Assembly (NCBI GenBank): GCA_964626565.1
Contig: CAZVFX010000135.1
Coordinates: 1-19,096 of the forward strand
DNA from: CAZVFX01 sp964626565
GTDB taxonomy: Bacteria; Myxococcota_A; UBA9042; CAIXZC01
Reading direction: 5' to 3'
DNA length: 19,096 nt
Position 1 is the stretch's first letter. The number at the start of each line of letters is the position of its first letter. Below the pieces are notes generated by a model, which ran no database searches, was not told the DNA's origin, and was given only the letters and a program-made list of their open reading frames with translations. Shown piece by piece: positions 1 through 7,818 of the stretch. Both the position numbers and the translations under genes were made by a program.

Positions 1-984
1 CTAGTAGCCCAGACCAAGCAATACCAGGTGGACGAACGCACTCTCGACAAGACCTTTTCAAGGGAAGAGTCTCCGGAAGAGATGATGCCGTTCGAGCCGC
101 CGCGGCTGGTGTGCAGCGAGGCAGCCCACAGCCGAATGGAGAGGGAAGCGTTGCAGCAACTGCACTTCCTGCCGGCTCTGAGGATCGCTTTTCCCCTTCC
201 CCGTGCTTCACTCCTTTGGTACCGAACCAAACAGGTTTTCCACGAGTTGAGACATCCCGGCTTCAACGAACGGAGCACTTCTTTCAAGGACGTGGAGAAT
301 CTGGCGATGGCGATCCGCGTGAAGGAGGGCGCCCGAGACATGCTCAGACTTACTCCGGGAATGGGTCCGGGAGCCCCCGGAGATGAAATGGCGTCGTTGG
401 GAGTGGATGAAGACCAGTACATCGATCGGGACTTCCTTCAACTCCTCGCCGACGTCCGGGACGAAAAGCTGCACGCCATTCCCATTTCTTACCTGGTGGA
501 CAACCCGTTCGACCTGATCTTCGGTCCTCCCGACTACTTCTCCCACTCAACTGCTTCGCCCGATCCGGGAGTGACTCTGGAGCTGTCGTTGGCCGAGCCG
601 CCCGTGGGCAACAGCGAAAATTTGAGCGCGTCGGCCGGACCGGGGGTGCCGGTACCGGTTGGCCGGCCTCAGGTGATCCGCAATATCGCCGCAGATTGGG
701 TGGACAACGGTCAGATCCACGTGATGGCGATGGCGTCGAAGGAAGGAGCGGTGCACTTTGCGCTGTTCCCGGGTCACATCTCCTTCGACCACGTAGCAGA
801 CAACCCTTTCGTGGACATCACGGACTGGACCCCGGGCTCACCGGTGGCCTTCCTGGTACCTGCGAACCAGCCCCTTTACGTCTATCAACTCACCCACTTC
901 CAATCCCGCTCCTACCACGCCTGGATCGGGCTCATTGGCGACGACGACGTAGAGTTGAGCGCACCGTTTAGAACGTCATATTGA
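1..984 (+). CDS. Hypothetical protein, 5' end probably outside the window
   Basis: The frame is open from base 1 to the TGA at 982-984. The first possible start inside the window is a GTG at 28, but it has no ribosome binding site and the nine codons before it are also open, so the gene probably begins further left. At least 318 residues are visible. No family was recognised. The visible part has no signal peptide or membrane segment; a first third rich in charged residues is followed by a Pro/Gly-rich linker (about residues 190-215, counting from the GTG). The C-terminal ~100 residues look beta-rich and could be a small sandwich domain, with segments such as HVMAMASKEG and YVYQLTHFQSRSYHAW. 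The next gene begins about 100 bases downstream with its own possible promoter, so the two are probably not co-transcribed by necessity. Coding status is fairly safe; function is unknown. Confidence 0.6.
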   Translation, partial: LVAQTKQYQVDERTLDKTFSREESPEEMMPFEPPRLVCSEAAHSRMEREALQQLHFLPALRIAFPLPRASLLWYRTKQVFHELRHPGFNERSTSFKDVENLAMAIRVKEGARDMLRLTPGMGPGAPGDEMASLGVDEDQYIDRDFLQLLADVRDEKLHAIPISYLVDNPFDLIFGPPDYFSHSTASPDPGVTLELSLAEPPVGNSENLSASAGPGVPVPVGRPQVIRNIAADWVDNGQIHVMAMASKEGAVHFALFPGHISFDHVADNPFVDITDWTPGSPVAFLVPANQPLYVYQLTHFQSRSYHAWIGLIGDDDVELSAPFRTSY

Positions 985-1029
985 GCCGGTTCAGGTTTAA
1001 TTGCCCTTAACCAGCGGTACATCTGTGCA

Positions 1030-1058
1030 TTGCAGTTTGCCACCGACATCCGTAGAAT
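1030..1058 (+). promoter_or_regulatory. Predicted sigma70-type promoter for the Cys-rich lipoprotein gene
   Basis: TTGCAG (1030-1035) and TAGAAT (1053-1058) are separated by exactly 17 bases. The predicted start of transcription is near 1065. A strong ribosome binding site, AGGTGAGGA at 1072-1080, lies 7 bases before the ATG at 1088. This is a sequence match only. Confidence 0.5.
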
Positions 1059-1087
1059 AGGACTGCCAAACAGGTGAGGAACGCCAA

Positions 1088-4000
1088 ATGAACAGGGCAT
1101 TTATCGTCGGGATGGGGCTACTTCTGGCATGTCTTCTGCTGATCAGCGGATGTCCCAAATCCCGGGTCGGGAAGATCATCTTTGATGTAGAAGGGGAGTG
1201 GTTTGCTCCTGTGGATGTGCAAACCGTGGACGGAGTCGGCGGGTATGCGCCGTGCGATCCGTGCATCTCCGACGACAATTGTGCGGAAGGTGCGTGCGTT
1301 CCGTTGGAAGGGGGCAATTTCTGCGCTTCTCCCTGTGCCGCCAGTCTGTGCGTGGAAGGGTTCGAGTGTGCAGAGTTGGCAGCAGGGGCCTACTGCGTGC
1401 CGGAATACGGTGTCTGCTCCTGCAGCCCCGACCAGGAAGGTTCCGAGAAAGTGTGCGCCAAGAGCAATGAGTACGGCCAGTGCGCCGGGATCGCGACGTG
1501 CTATCCGTCGAAGGGATGGGAGTGCGACGCGGTCGACCCTGTGGAGGAGCTCTGCGACTACGAAGACAACGACTGCGACGGGCAGACGGACGAAGAGTTC
1601 ATGGTCGGTGAGTGGTACTTCGGCGCCGAGAACTGCGGTGAGTGCGGGAATTCGTGCGAGGGCGCGATCGAAAACGGCACCGGATTCTGCTCGCTGGCGC
1701 CGCCGCCCCCGGACTGCAAGGTGTCGGCCTGTGATCCCGGCTACTACTCTCCCGACGGCCTTGTGTGCGACCTTCTGCAGGGAGTCGCCTGCGTGGAATG
1801 CGACGACGATTCCCAATGCCAGGGAGGGGCCTGCTTCCCTCTGGAAGGGGGCTCCTTCTGCCTGCCCACTTGCGTTGACAGTTGCCCCGAGGGGTATGCC
1901 TGCCAGGAATGGGAAGGGGGACAATTCTGCGTGCCGCTTACCGGGGGTTGCCTGTGCACCGCCGAGACCGTGGGACTGGAGCGTACCTGCCAGGTGGCCA
2001 ACGATTTCGGCACTTGCGTGGGTTACGAGGTGTGCACCCCTGACGGCTGGTCCCCGTGTGACGCGCAGTCACCGGAGCCTGAAGACTGCAACGGATATGA
2101 CGACAACTGCAACGGCGTGGCCGACGAGGAACTGTCGGGGGTGGAGCCGTGCGTCAACAGCCTGCCGGGCATCGGTACCTGCCCGGGGTTCCTGGAGTGT
2201 CTGGGCTCTGAAGGCTGGTTGTGCAACGCACCGGAACCGCAGCCCGAAGTGTGCGACTATGCGGACAACAACTGCGACGGAGTGGTGGACGAGGGTTACC
2301 TCGACCCGGCCACAAGCATGTATCTCACCGACCAGGACTGCGCCCTGTGCGGCAACGACTGCACCCTGGTGACCTTTCCAAAGGCGGTGTCGGTGTGTGA
2401 CCTGGTGGACGCGGCTCCGGAATGCGTAATGCAGTGCCTGGAAGGATGGGTGGACCTGAACCTGGACGAAGTCGACGGGTGCGAGTGCGAATTCCTGTCT
2501 GCGGACGACCCGCCCGACGGAATTGATCAAAACTGCGACGGCATTGACGGCGACCCGGCCAACGCCATTTTCGTTTCGCCCACGGGCACTGACATCAACC
2601 CGGGAACTCCTGAGCAGCCTGTGCGCAGCCTGACCATGGGCGTCCAACGGTGCAAGGAGCAGGCAAAAGAGCACGTCTATGCCGCGCAAGGGCTATACCC
2701 GGAGACGATAAACCTGGGTGAGGGAATCCGCATCTTCGGAGGATTCTCCCCGGATTTCTCAGTGCGCGACCATGAACTTCACATTTCCACAGTCGAGGCA
2801 GGCGCGGCCCCTCTACCGACCCAGGTCCAGGCTGCGGTCACCGGTTTTCTGGTTGGAACAGGCGCCAAGATCACCTCTTTCGAAGGTTTTACCGTAACCG
2901 GTCCATACGTGCAGGAACCGGAGGTTTCGTCCTACGCGATCTACCTCAAGGATTGCGGGGGAAACTTGTTGGTCACCGACAACATCGTGCTGGCCGGTGA
3001 CGGGGGTGATGGAGTTGAGGGCGACGATGGTCAGGATGGCCAGGACGGTGCGCCGGGGGCCAACGGCGCGGGTGCGTATGACGTCGGCATGGAAACCTGT
3101 ATGGGAGTGACCAACCCGGGCGGGGCAGGTGCCTCGCTTAGTTGCGGGGCCAGCGAAGTTTCCGGCGGCAACGGCGGCAACGCGGTGTGCGCGGACTTCG
3201 ATGAGTTTGCCGGCCCTTCCAACTGCCCGGTGGTGGAGAACCAGCAACCGCTGCTCACCGAGTACGGCGGCAGCGGCAATCCAAAGGGTTTCGGCGGCGA
3301 CGGCGGCGAACCGGGCCGTGATGCGACACAGACCTACATGTTCGACGGCAAAGTGTGCGGTCCGGACGGGCTGAACTGCAATTACTGCCACATTTCGCTC
3401 TGGGGCACCGAAGGTCAGGATGGCTGGCCGGGGTCGCCCGGCGCCCACGGGGCGGCGGGTATCGGCGGCGGTTCGGCTTTCGGCGCGCTGCAAGACGCTG
3501 AGTGGACCGGAGCAACCGGGGCGCCTGGCGGCCCGGGGACGTCCGGCAGTGGCGGCGGTGGGGGTGGTGCCGGCGGCGGCATCGAGACCTACAGTTGCAT
3601 GATGGTGATTGGAGGCAGTGACGTGGGGGGCGGCGGCGGCGGCGCGGGCAGCGGCGGCTGCCCGGGCAGCGGCGGCACCGCGGGTACCGCAGGCGGCGGT
3701 TCCTTCGGGATCTTCCTGGTCTGGACAGTGGACCCCGACAGCTTCCCGGAGATTGCGGACAACGACCTGGAGACCGGTTTCGGCGGTGACGGCGGCGGTG
3801 GCGGCAAGGGCGGCGTGGGCGGCACAGGCGGCTGGGGCGGCAGCGGCGGGTCCAGCGGAGCGGGCAACGATCAAACGTGGTGTGCCGGAGAAGGCGGCAA
3901 GGGCGGCCACGGCGGCAACGGCGGTAGCGGCGGCGGGGGCCCCCGCGGCCCCCCCCCGGGGGGGGGCGGGGGCGAAANNNNNNNNNNGGGGGGACTTGGG

Positions 4001-4244
4001 GGTCATGGGCGGCGACGGCGGCACGGGGGGCGGCGGGGGGGGGGCCGGCGGCGGCGCCGGCGGCTTGTCGGCCGGCATCTACATAGACGAATTCCACGCT
4101 GATGCGCAGTTCATGCAGCAGGTGAAGAACTCCAATTCGGTGACCCTGACGGGCGGCTACGGAGTGGGCGGAAACGGCGGTTTCTCCAAAGGGAACAGCG
4201 GGTCGAGTGGAATTACCGGCCAGCATGTGGAGTTTAACTTCTAG
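1088..4244 (+). CDS. Cys-rich MopE-type repeat lipoprotein with glycine-rich C-terminus (interrupted by scaffold gap)
   Basis: Probable surface lipoprotein of about 1050 residues. It starts at ATG 1088 with a signal peptide and lipobox ISG-C22. Residues ~55-330 hold two copies of a Cys-rich module (compare ACVPLEGGNFC with ACFPLEGGSFC). Interleaved are four copies of the putative metal-binding MopE-type motif: DNDCDGQTDEE (~160), DDNCNGVADEE (~338), DNNCDGVVDEG (~391) and a weaker IDQNCDGIDGD (~479). From ~496, FVSPTGTDINPGTPEQP resembles the opening of DUF1565-type right-handed beta-helix proteins. From ~638 the chain is glycine-rich and of low complexity. The reading frame breaks at the 10-N gap (3978-3987): before it the frame is that of 1088, after it the natural Gly-rich sequence continues one frame over and stops at 4242-4244. 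The span of 3157 bases is not divisible by three, so the break reflects arbitrary gap size, not a pseudogene. Ligand and role are unknown; surface adhesion or metal binding is inference. Confidence 0.8.
3978..3987. other. Scaffold gap (10 N) with suspect flanking sequence
   Basis: Ten Ns interrupt the Gly-rich region. The flank at 3935-3977 is unlike the rest of the gene: G5C5, then C9 directly followed by G9, then another G run and GAAA. It encodes Pro- and Arg-containing residues where the surrounding repeats encode almost only Gly, Ala and Ser. This pattern suits unreliable contig ends in a GC-rich repeat rather than biology. Confidence 0.95.
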
Positions 4245-4366
4245 GCTTGGGGCTTGGGGAAAGAAAGAACGACGGGTCCAGGGGCAGGGTCCAGGGTCCA
4301 GGGCCATACGGCTAGCAGCCAACGGCCAACGTTGTAACAGCTAACGGCTAACAATTGACGGTTGTC
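4244..4366. repeat. Three consecutive families of heptanucleotide tandem repeats
   Basis: The gap between the Cys-rich lipoprotein gene and xseA is mostly period-7 sequence. GGCTTGG occurs twice (4244-4257). GGGTCCA occurs three times with one six-base variant (4274-4300). Eight related 7-8-mers of the GGCTAAC / AGCCAAC type fill 4310-4366. The first unit overlaps the last base of the upstream stop codon, and the last unit reaches the xseA start codon. They resemble the short tandemly repeated heptanucleotides known from cyanobacteria and seen in other large genomes. Confidence 0.8.
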
Positions 4367-4369
4367 AAT
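4354..4369 (+). promoter_or_regulatory. Possible hairpin covering the xseA start codon
   Basis: ATTGAC (4354-4359) and GTCAAT (4364-4369) are perfect complements around a GGTT loop, and the right arm contains the first two bases of the ATG at 4368. No ribosome binding site is visible upstream. In the mRNA this could hide the start codon. It arises from the divergent end of the heptamer tract, so it may be accidental. Confidence 0.3.
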
Positions 4370-5642
4370 GGACGAAGAAATACTGACTGTTGCCGAGCTT
4401 ACCGACCGCATCAAGCGGCGACTCGAGCAGGGTTTTCACGATACGTGGGTTACGGGCGAGGTGGTGGGGCTCAAGCGTCACAGTTCCGGGCACGTGTATT
4501 TCACACTTAAAGATGACCGAGCCCGGCTCGACGCCGTGATCTTCAGAAGCCAGACGCGGTTTCTGGCGGTGGAAATGCACGAGGTCAAGGACGGTGCGCA
4601 GGTGATTTGCCACGGCCGGCTGGACCTGTATGCCCCCAGGGGTGCGTACAAAATCATCGTGGACCAGATGCGGCTGGAAGGGGTCGGCGCCCTGTTGCAG
4701 CAGCTCGAAGAGCTGAAACGAAAGCTCCACAGCGAGGGGCTGTTTGACGCGGCCCGCAAACGCGACCTACCCTTTCTGCCCGAAGTTGTGGGTATCGTCA
4801 CCTCCCCTACTTCCGCGGCAATCAGGGACATGCTCAAGACGATTCGTGAGCGTTTTCCGCTGCATATCAAGCTCTATCCTGCTGCGGTACAAGGTGAAGG
4901 CGCGGCCGAAGAGATCATCGCGGGAATTCAGCGCCTCGATCGAGATCCTTCGGTGGAAGTTATCATAGTAGGCCGGGGCGGAGGCGCGTTTGAGGACCTT
5001 CTTCCGTTCAGCGACGAGGGAGTGGTGCGCGCAGTGGCGGATTGCGACACTCCGGTGATCAGCGCGGTGGGGCATGAGGTGGATTTCCCCCTGTGCGACT
5101 TTGCCGCGGACAAACGGGCGGCAACTCCCACCGCGGCGGCCAACCTGGTGGTGCCGGAACGCGAGGAATTGGACGCCCTGTTGGCGCAATGGCGGGGGAA
5201 CCTGGACCTGGGCCTGTCACGGCTGTTGGATGACAAGGAGTACGAGGCTGCAGAGGCTGCAGACCGCCTCAGCGGCGAAGCGGAGCATTCATTGCAACTG
5301 TTCTCGTCGCTGCTGAACACCCACGCGGCGGCGCTCAGGGCCAGCCACCCGGCCCATCTGCTGCAACAGACCGGGGAACGCATTGCAGCCGGCAGCCGGG
5401 CCCTTGATTTTGCCTGCCGGCAGTATCTGTCGGGACTCACCGCTCGACTCGAGCGTGCGGGCGCGCTGCTTGAGCAGTTAGGACCTTCCGCCCAACTGAA
5501 GCGCGGTTATTCGGTGGTACGGCGCACCCGTGACGGCAAAGTGCTCACCAGTCACACCCAGGCCGCACCCGGCGACGGTCTGGAGGTGATACTCCACGAA
5601 GGGCGGCTTGAAGCCGAAGTCAAAGACAGCAGTGAGCGGTGA
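4368..5642 (+). CDS. xseA: Exodeoxyribonuclease VII large subunit
   Basis: Catalytic subunit of exonuclease VII, a cytoplasmic enzyme that degrades single-stranded DNA to oligonucleotides in repair. The 424-residue protein is slightly shorter than the usual ~440-460. Residues ~4-97 form the N-terminal OB-fold (LTVAELTDRIKRRLE, GEVVGLKRHSSGHVYFTLKD). Residues ~120-330 carry the catalytic domain with GIVTSPTSAAIRD, GRGGG beginning at 202 followed by EDLLPFSDE, and GHEVD at 235-239 followed by DKRAATPTAAA. The C-terminus ends with a beta-rich tail (LKRGYSVVR). ATG 4368 is preferred over the in-frame TTG at 4362 because family members begin just before the LTV-ELT segment. There is no ribosome binding site, and a possible hairpin covers the start. 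The small-subunit gene xseB, often adjacent, is absent from the window. A heptamer repeat forms the last codons. Confidence 0.95.
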   Translation: MDEEILTVAELTDRIKRRLEQGFHDTWVTGEVVGLKRHSSGHVYFTLKDDRARLDAVIFRSQTRFLAVEMHEVKDGAQVICHGRLDLYAPRGAYKIIVDQMRLEGVGALLQQLEELKRKLHSEGLFDAARKRDLPFLPEVVGIVTSPTSAAIRDMLKTIRERFPLHIKLYPAAVQGEGAAEEIIAGIQRLDRDPSVEVIIVGRGGGAFEDLLPFSDEGVVRAVADCDTPVISAVGHEVDFPLCDFAADKRAATPTAAANLVVPEREELDALLAQWRGNLDLGLSRLLDDKEYEAAEAADRLSGEAEHSLQLFSSLLNTHAAALRASHPAHLLQQTGERIAAGSRALDFACRQYLSGLTARLERAGALLEQLGPSAQLKRGYSVVRRTRDGKVLTSHTQAAPGDGLEVILHEGRLEAEVKDSSER

Positions 5643-5657
5643 GCCATGAGCAGTGAG
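5630..5657. repeat. GTGAGC-type heptamer repeat overlapping the end of xseA
   Basis: Four consecutive 7-mers, CAGTGAG, CGGTGAG, CCATGAG and CAGTGAG, run through the last three codons and the stop of xseA (5640-5642). The same heptamer recurs as a longer, purer tract at 19054-19096. Confidence 0.75.
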
Positions 5658-5660
5658 CGC

Positions 5661-5690
5661 TGGACAATGCTTGCCCATGCGCGCTATGTT
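5661..5690 (+). promoter_or_regulatory. Weak candidate promoter for the S16 lipoprotein gene
   Basis: TGGACA (5661-5666) and TATGTT (5685-5690) are separated by 18 bases, 34 bases before the ATG at 5724. The boxes match consensus only moderately. A ribosome binding site, GGAGGA at 5715-5720, lies close to the start. Confidence 0.3.
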
Positions 5691-5723
5691 GATGGTGGGA
5701 GATTCTGATACCCTGGAGGATGT

Positions 5724-7649
5724 ATGTTCGGGTCTTTACGCACCGCCGTCTTCGCCGCCATCATGCTGGCCGTCGCTTCCTGCAGCGGCCCGGAGCAGAA
5801 CAAAGGCCAGGTGGAAGTAGACTTCCTGTGGGTCAAGACGGGAAACGACCGGGTCTATGAGGGCGGCATCAGCCACGCCTTGCTCAAGGTTGAAAAGAGC
5901 AGCACCGGAATTCAGGTAGGGATCTTCGAATCCAAGCCCGGGGGTATTGGCGACTTGTGGCGCTCCGCCATGTGGATGGCGGCCTTGACCGGTACGCTGA
6001 CTATCGGCAAGAACCCCCTCGACTATCGATATTCGGTGGAGACCGAGACCCTGTCCAACCGGGTTGACGGCCCCTCCCATGGCGGGCTGTTCGCAGTGGC
6101 CATCATGGCTGCTTTGTCCGGGCAGCCGCTTGACCCGAAGGCAACCATGACCGGTACGGTAAACCCGGACGGTTCCATCGGGCCGGTGGGCGGTATCGTA
6201 CGCAAACTGGTCGCGGCACGCAGCGACGGCAAGACACGCATGTGCTACCCGGTAGGACAGCGATTCGAGCCCGACCCGGACAACGGCAAGGTTGTAGACA
6301 TTGCGAAACTGGCGGAGCAGGAAGGGATAGAGGTCCGTGAGGTAGAGGACCTGGCCCAGGCGTTCAGGTGCATGACTGGCAAGGGGCTCAAGCGCGCTTC
6401 GCCGGTGGAGCGGTCCGCCATGGCGTTATCCACGGAAGGATTCAGCGCGCTCAAGGCCCGCACCGAAACCTGGCTGAAGAGGAGCCAGGAAGCGTACAAC
6501 GCATCGCTGAAGCTGGCCAAGGCAGACAAGTTCGAGGCGCTGTGGGAAGCGGCCAGCAGTCAGTACGACGACGCGTCCGAGTTGCTTTCTCAAGGTCTGG
6601 TTTCCGCAGCATACTGGAGAGCTGTCAGCGCCTATGTTTCGGCGCGGACGATTCTCCTGGCCGCGGCCATGGTGGACCGTCTCGTGACCCGGGACCCGGT
6701 AGAAGCTCTGAAGGTGTTCTCCGACGTGGAAGAAGCTTCGAAAAGGAGTCTTGACCAGGTGTTCAAGACCCTTGCTGAAGCGACCCCGGACAACGTGAGT
6801 CGAACGGTCGCGATGCTGGATTCCTACGAAGCGGCCATTTCCGCGATGGTTGGCAGGCAGTTTGCAAACGCCGGCTACCGCGACATACTGCTCGAGATCA
6901 AGAAGTCGGTGGACACCGGAGAAGAGACCTCCAAGCTGGTAAAACTGTTCGCGCGGCTGCACGAGCCGTTCTCCGAAATCGCGCTGGTGGAAGTAAACTC
7001 CCAAATGGCGCTGGACAACCTGGCCATGGCCCAGGTGCAAAGCGCTGGGAAGGCCAGCAAGCTGAAGAAGATCGATGCGGTTGCCCGCCTCTACCAGGGC
7101 ACCGCATCCGCCAATATCGAGTATTTCAACGCCATCTTCGTGGATCTGGTGGCGGAGCATGCGAACAAGCCGAGGGAAGCGGTTATCGCTATGCTGTTGG
7201 ACAAGGAGCCCAGCTACCGCACCGCTCAGTTCAACCTGAAGATGCCGCAAAGCCCCAAGATGGAATATGCCCGCTCCGGGCTGCCGGCATCGCTGGCCAA
7301 ACTCGCCGGCGCCCTGTCCTCGTACTTTGCCTCATCGACCCTGGTGGCCAAGTTCTACTCCATCGGGATGAAGATCGACGAGGAGGGCGAGTGGAAAGGG
7401 GTGGAGCGGGAAAAGGCGTTTATCGCGTCGCTCGCCCTGGCCGAAGAGAAGGCAAGGGAGAACGCCGCACTCGCGCTGAAGTATGCGGGCACCATTCCGG
7501 AGAGCGCCAAGATCGCCTACCAGATCGGTATGGTCCTGCGAGAACGGCCGGACTACAAGGACAAACTCGACGCCCTGGAGCACTTCTGGAGGTCGTCGGT
7601 TTGGAGCCAGGTGGCAGTGTACCTGGCAAGGCTTGAAAAAGGGAAATAG
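5724..7649 (+). CDS. Lipoprotein with a stand-alone Lon-type (S16) Ser-Lys protease domain
   Basis: A 641-residue predicted secreted lipoprotein with signal peptide and lipobox VAS-C20. Residues ~75-215 match the proteolytic domain of Lon: DGPSHGG contains the predicted nucleophile S118, followed by AVAIMAALSG, MTGTVNPDGSIGPVGG and the predicted general base K161 in RKLVAA. The Ser-Lys distance is 43 residues, the same as S679-K722 in E. coli Lon. No Walker motifs or AAA+ module are present, so this would be an ATP-independent, envelope-located peptidase. No PDZ domain is visible, unlike the Firmicute YlbL/SepM type. Residues ~225-641 are Ala-rich and mainly helical, with no recognised family; they might scaffold substrate or make oligomers (inference). 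GGAGGA precedes the ATG. The gene stands alone, flanked by heptamer tracts; substrate is unknown. Confidence 0.8.
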   Translation: MFGSLRTAVFAAIMLAVASCSGPEQNKGQVEVDFLWVKTGNDRVYEGGISHALLKVEKSSTGIQVGIFESKPGGIGDLWRSAMWMAALTGTLTIGKNPLDYRYSVETETLSNRVDGPSHGGLFAVAIMAALSGQPLDPKATMTGTVNPDGSIGPVGGIVRKLVAARSDGKTRMCYPVGQRFEPDPDNGKVVDIAKLAEQEGIEVREVEDLAQAFRCMTGKGLKRASPVERSAMALSTEGFSALKARTETWLKRSQEAYNASLKLAKADKFEALWEAASSQYDDASELLSQGLVSAAYWRAVSAYVSARTILLAAAMVDRLVTRDPVEALKVFSDVEEASKRSLDQVFKTLAEATPDNVSRTVAMLDSYEAAISAMVGRQFANAGYRDILLEIKKSVDTGEETSKLVKLFARLHEPFSEIALVEVNSQMALDNLAMAQVQSAGKASKLKKIDAVARLYQGTASANIEYFNAIFVDLVAEHANKPREAVIAMLLDKEPSYRTAQFNLKMPQSPKMEYARSGLPASLAKLAGALSSYFASSTLVAKFYSIGMKIDEEGEWKGVEREKAFIASLALAEEKARENAALALKYAGTIPESAKIAYQIGMVLRERPDYKDKLDALEHFWRSSVWSQVAVYLARLEKGK

Positions 7650-7663
7650 GGAGTACGAGAGGA

Positions 7664-7684
7664 TAGGCTGTAGGCGGTAGGGGA
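7664..7684. repeat. Heptamer repeat TAGGCTG / TAGGCGG / TAGGGGA
   Basis: Three adjacent 7-mers with a common TAGG start lie 15 bases after the stop of the S16 lipoprotein gene. This is another heptamer family with the same period and same position relative to a gene end as the others in the window. Confidence 0.55.
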
Positions 7685-7698
7685 GGATGGACATTTGA

Positions 7699-7787
7699 TG
7701 TCATCCTGAGCAAAGTCGAAGGATCTCTGTTTGCGAGAAGTTGTAGACGGGATTCTTCGACTAGGCTACGCTCCGCTCGGAATGACA
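7699..7787. repeat. 89-base imperfect inverted repeat of the TGTCATCCTGAG / AGTCGAAGGATC type
   Basis: The left arm has TGTCATCCTGAG (7699-7710) and AGTCGAAGGATC (7713-7724). The right arm, read on the opposite strand, has TGTCATTCCGAG (7787-7776) and AGTCGAAGAATC (7762-7751). The arms differ at only 3 of these 24 positions. Such elements recur between genes in many unrelated bacterial genomes and behave like REP/MITE-like non-coding repeats. Here the element fills the gap between two lipoprotein genes and could fold as an mRNA hairpin. There is no U-tract, so terminator function is not claimed. Confidence 0.75.
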
Positions 7788-7818
7788 ACCACTGGGTTCA
7801 AAGAGGGAGGGCAGGAAG

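Noticed and set aside
985..1029. GGTTTAA / TTAACC as a terminator after the first gene
   Set aside because: The stem needs a bulge, is AT-rich and has no T-tract.
1088..4102. Reading the Cys-rich lipoprotein as a pseudogene ending at 4102
   Set aside because: The frame break coincides with the scaffold gap and the expected composition resumes immediately in another frame.
2813..4322. Long minus-strand open frames opposite the Gly-rich lipoprotein gene
   Set aside because: They are Pro/Ala/Arg-rich mirror images of GC-rich Gly codons, with no ribosome binding site or recognisable domain.
7420..7788. Minus-strand frame with the peptide SFRAERSLVEES and STLLRMT
   Set aside because: This peptide is the translation of the inverted-repeat element, commonly mis-annotated as a protein.
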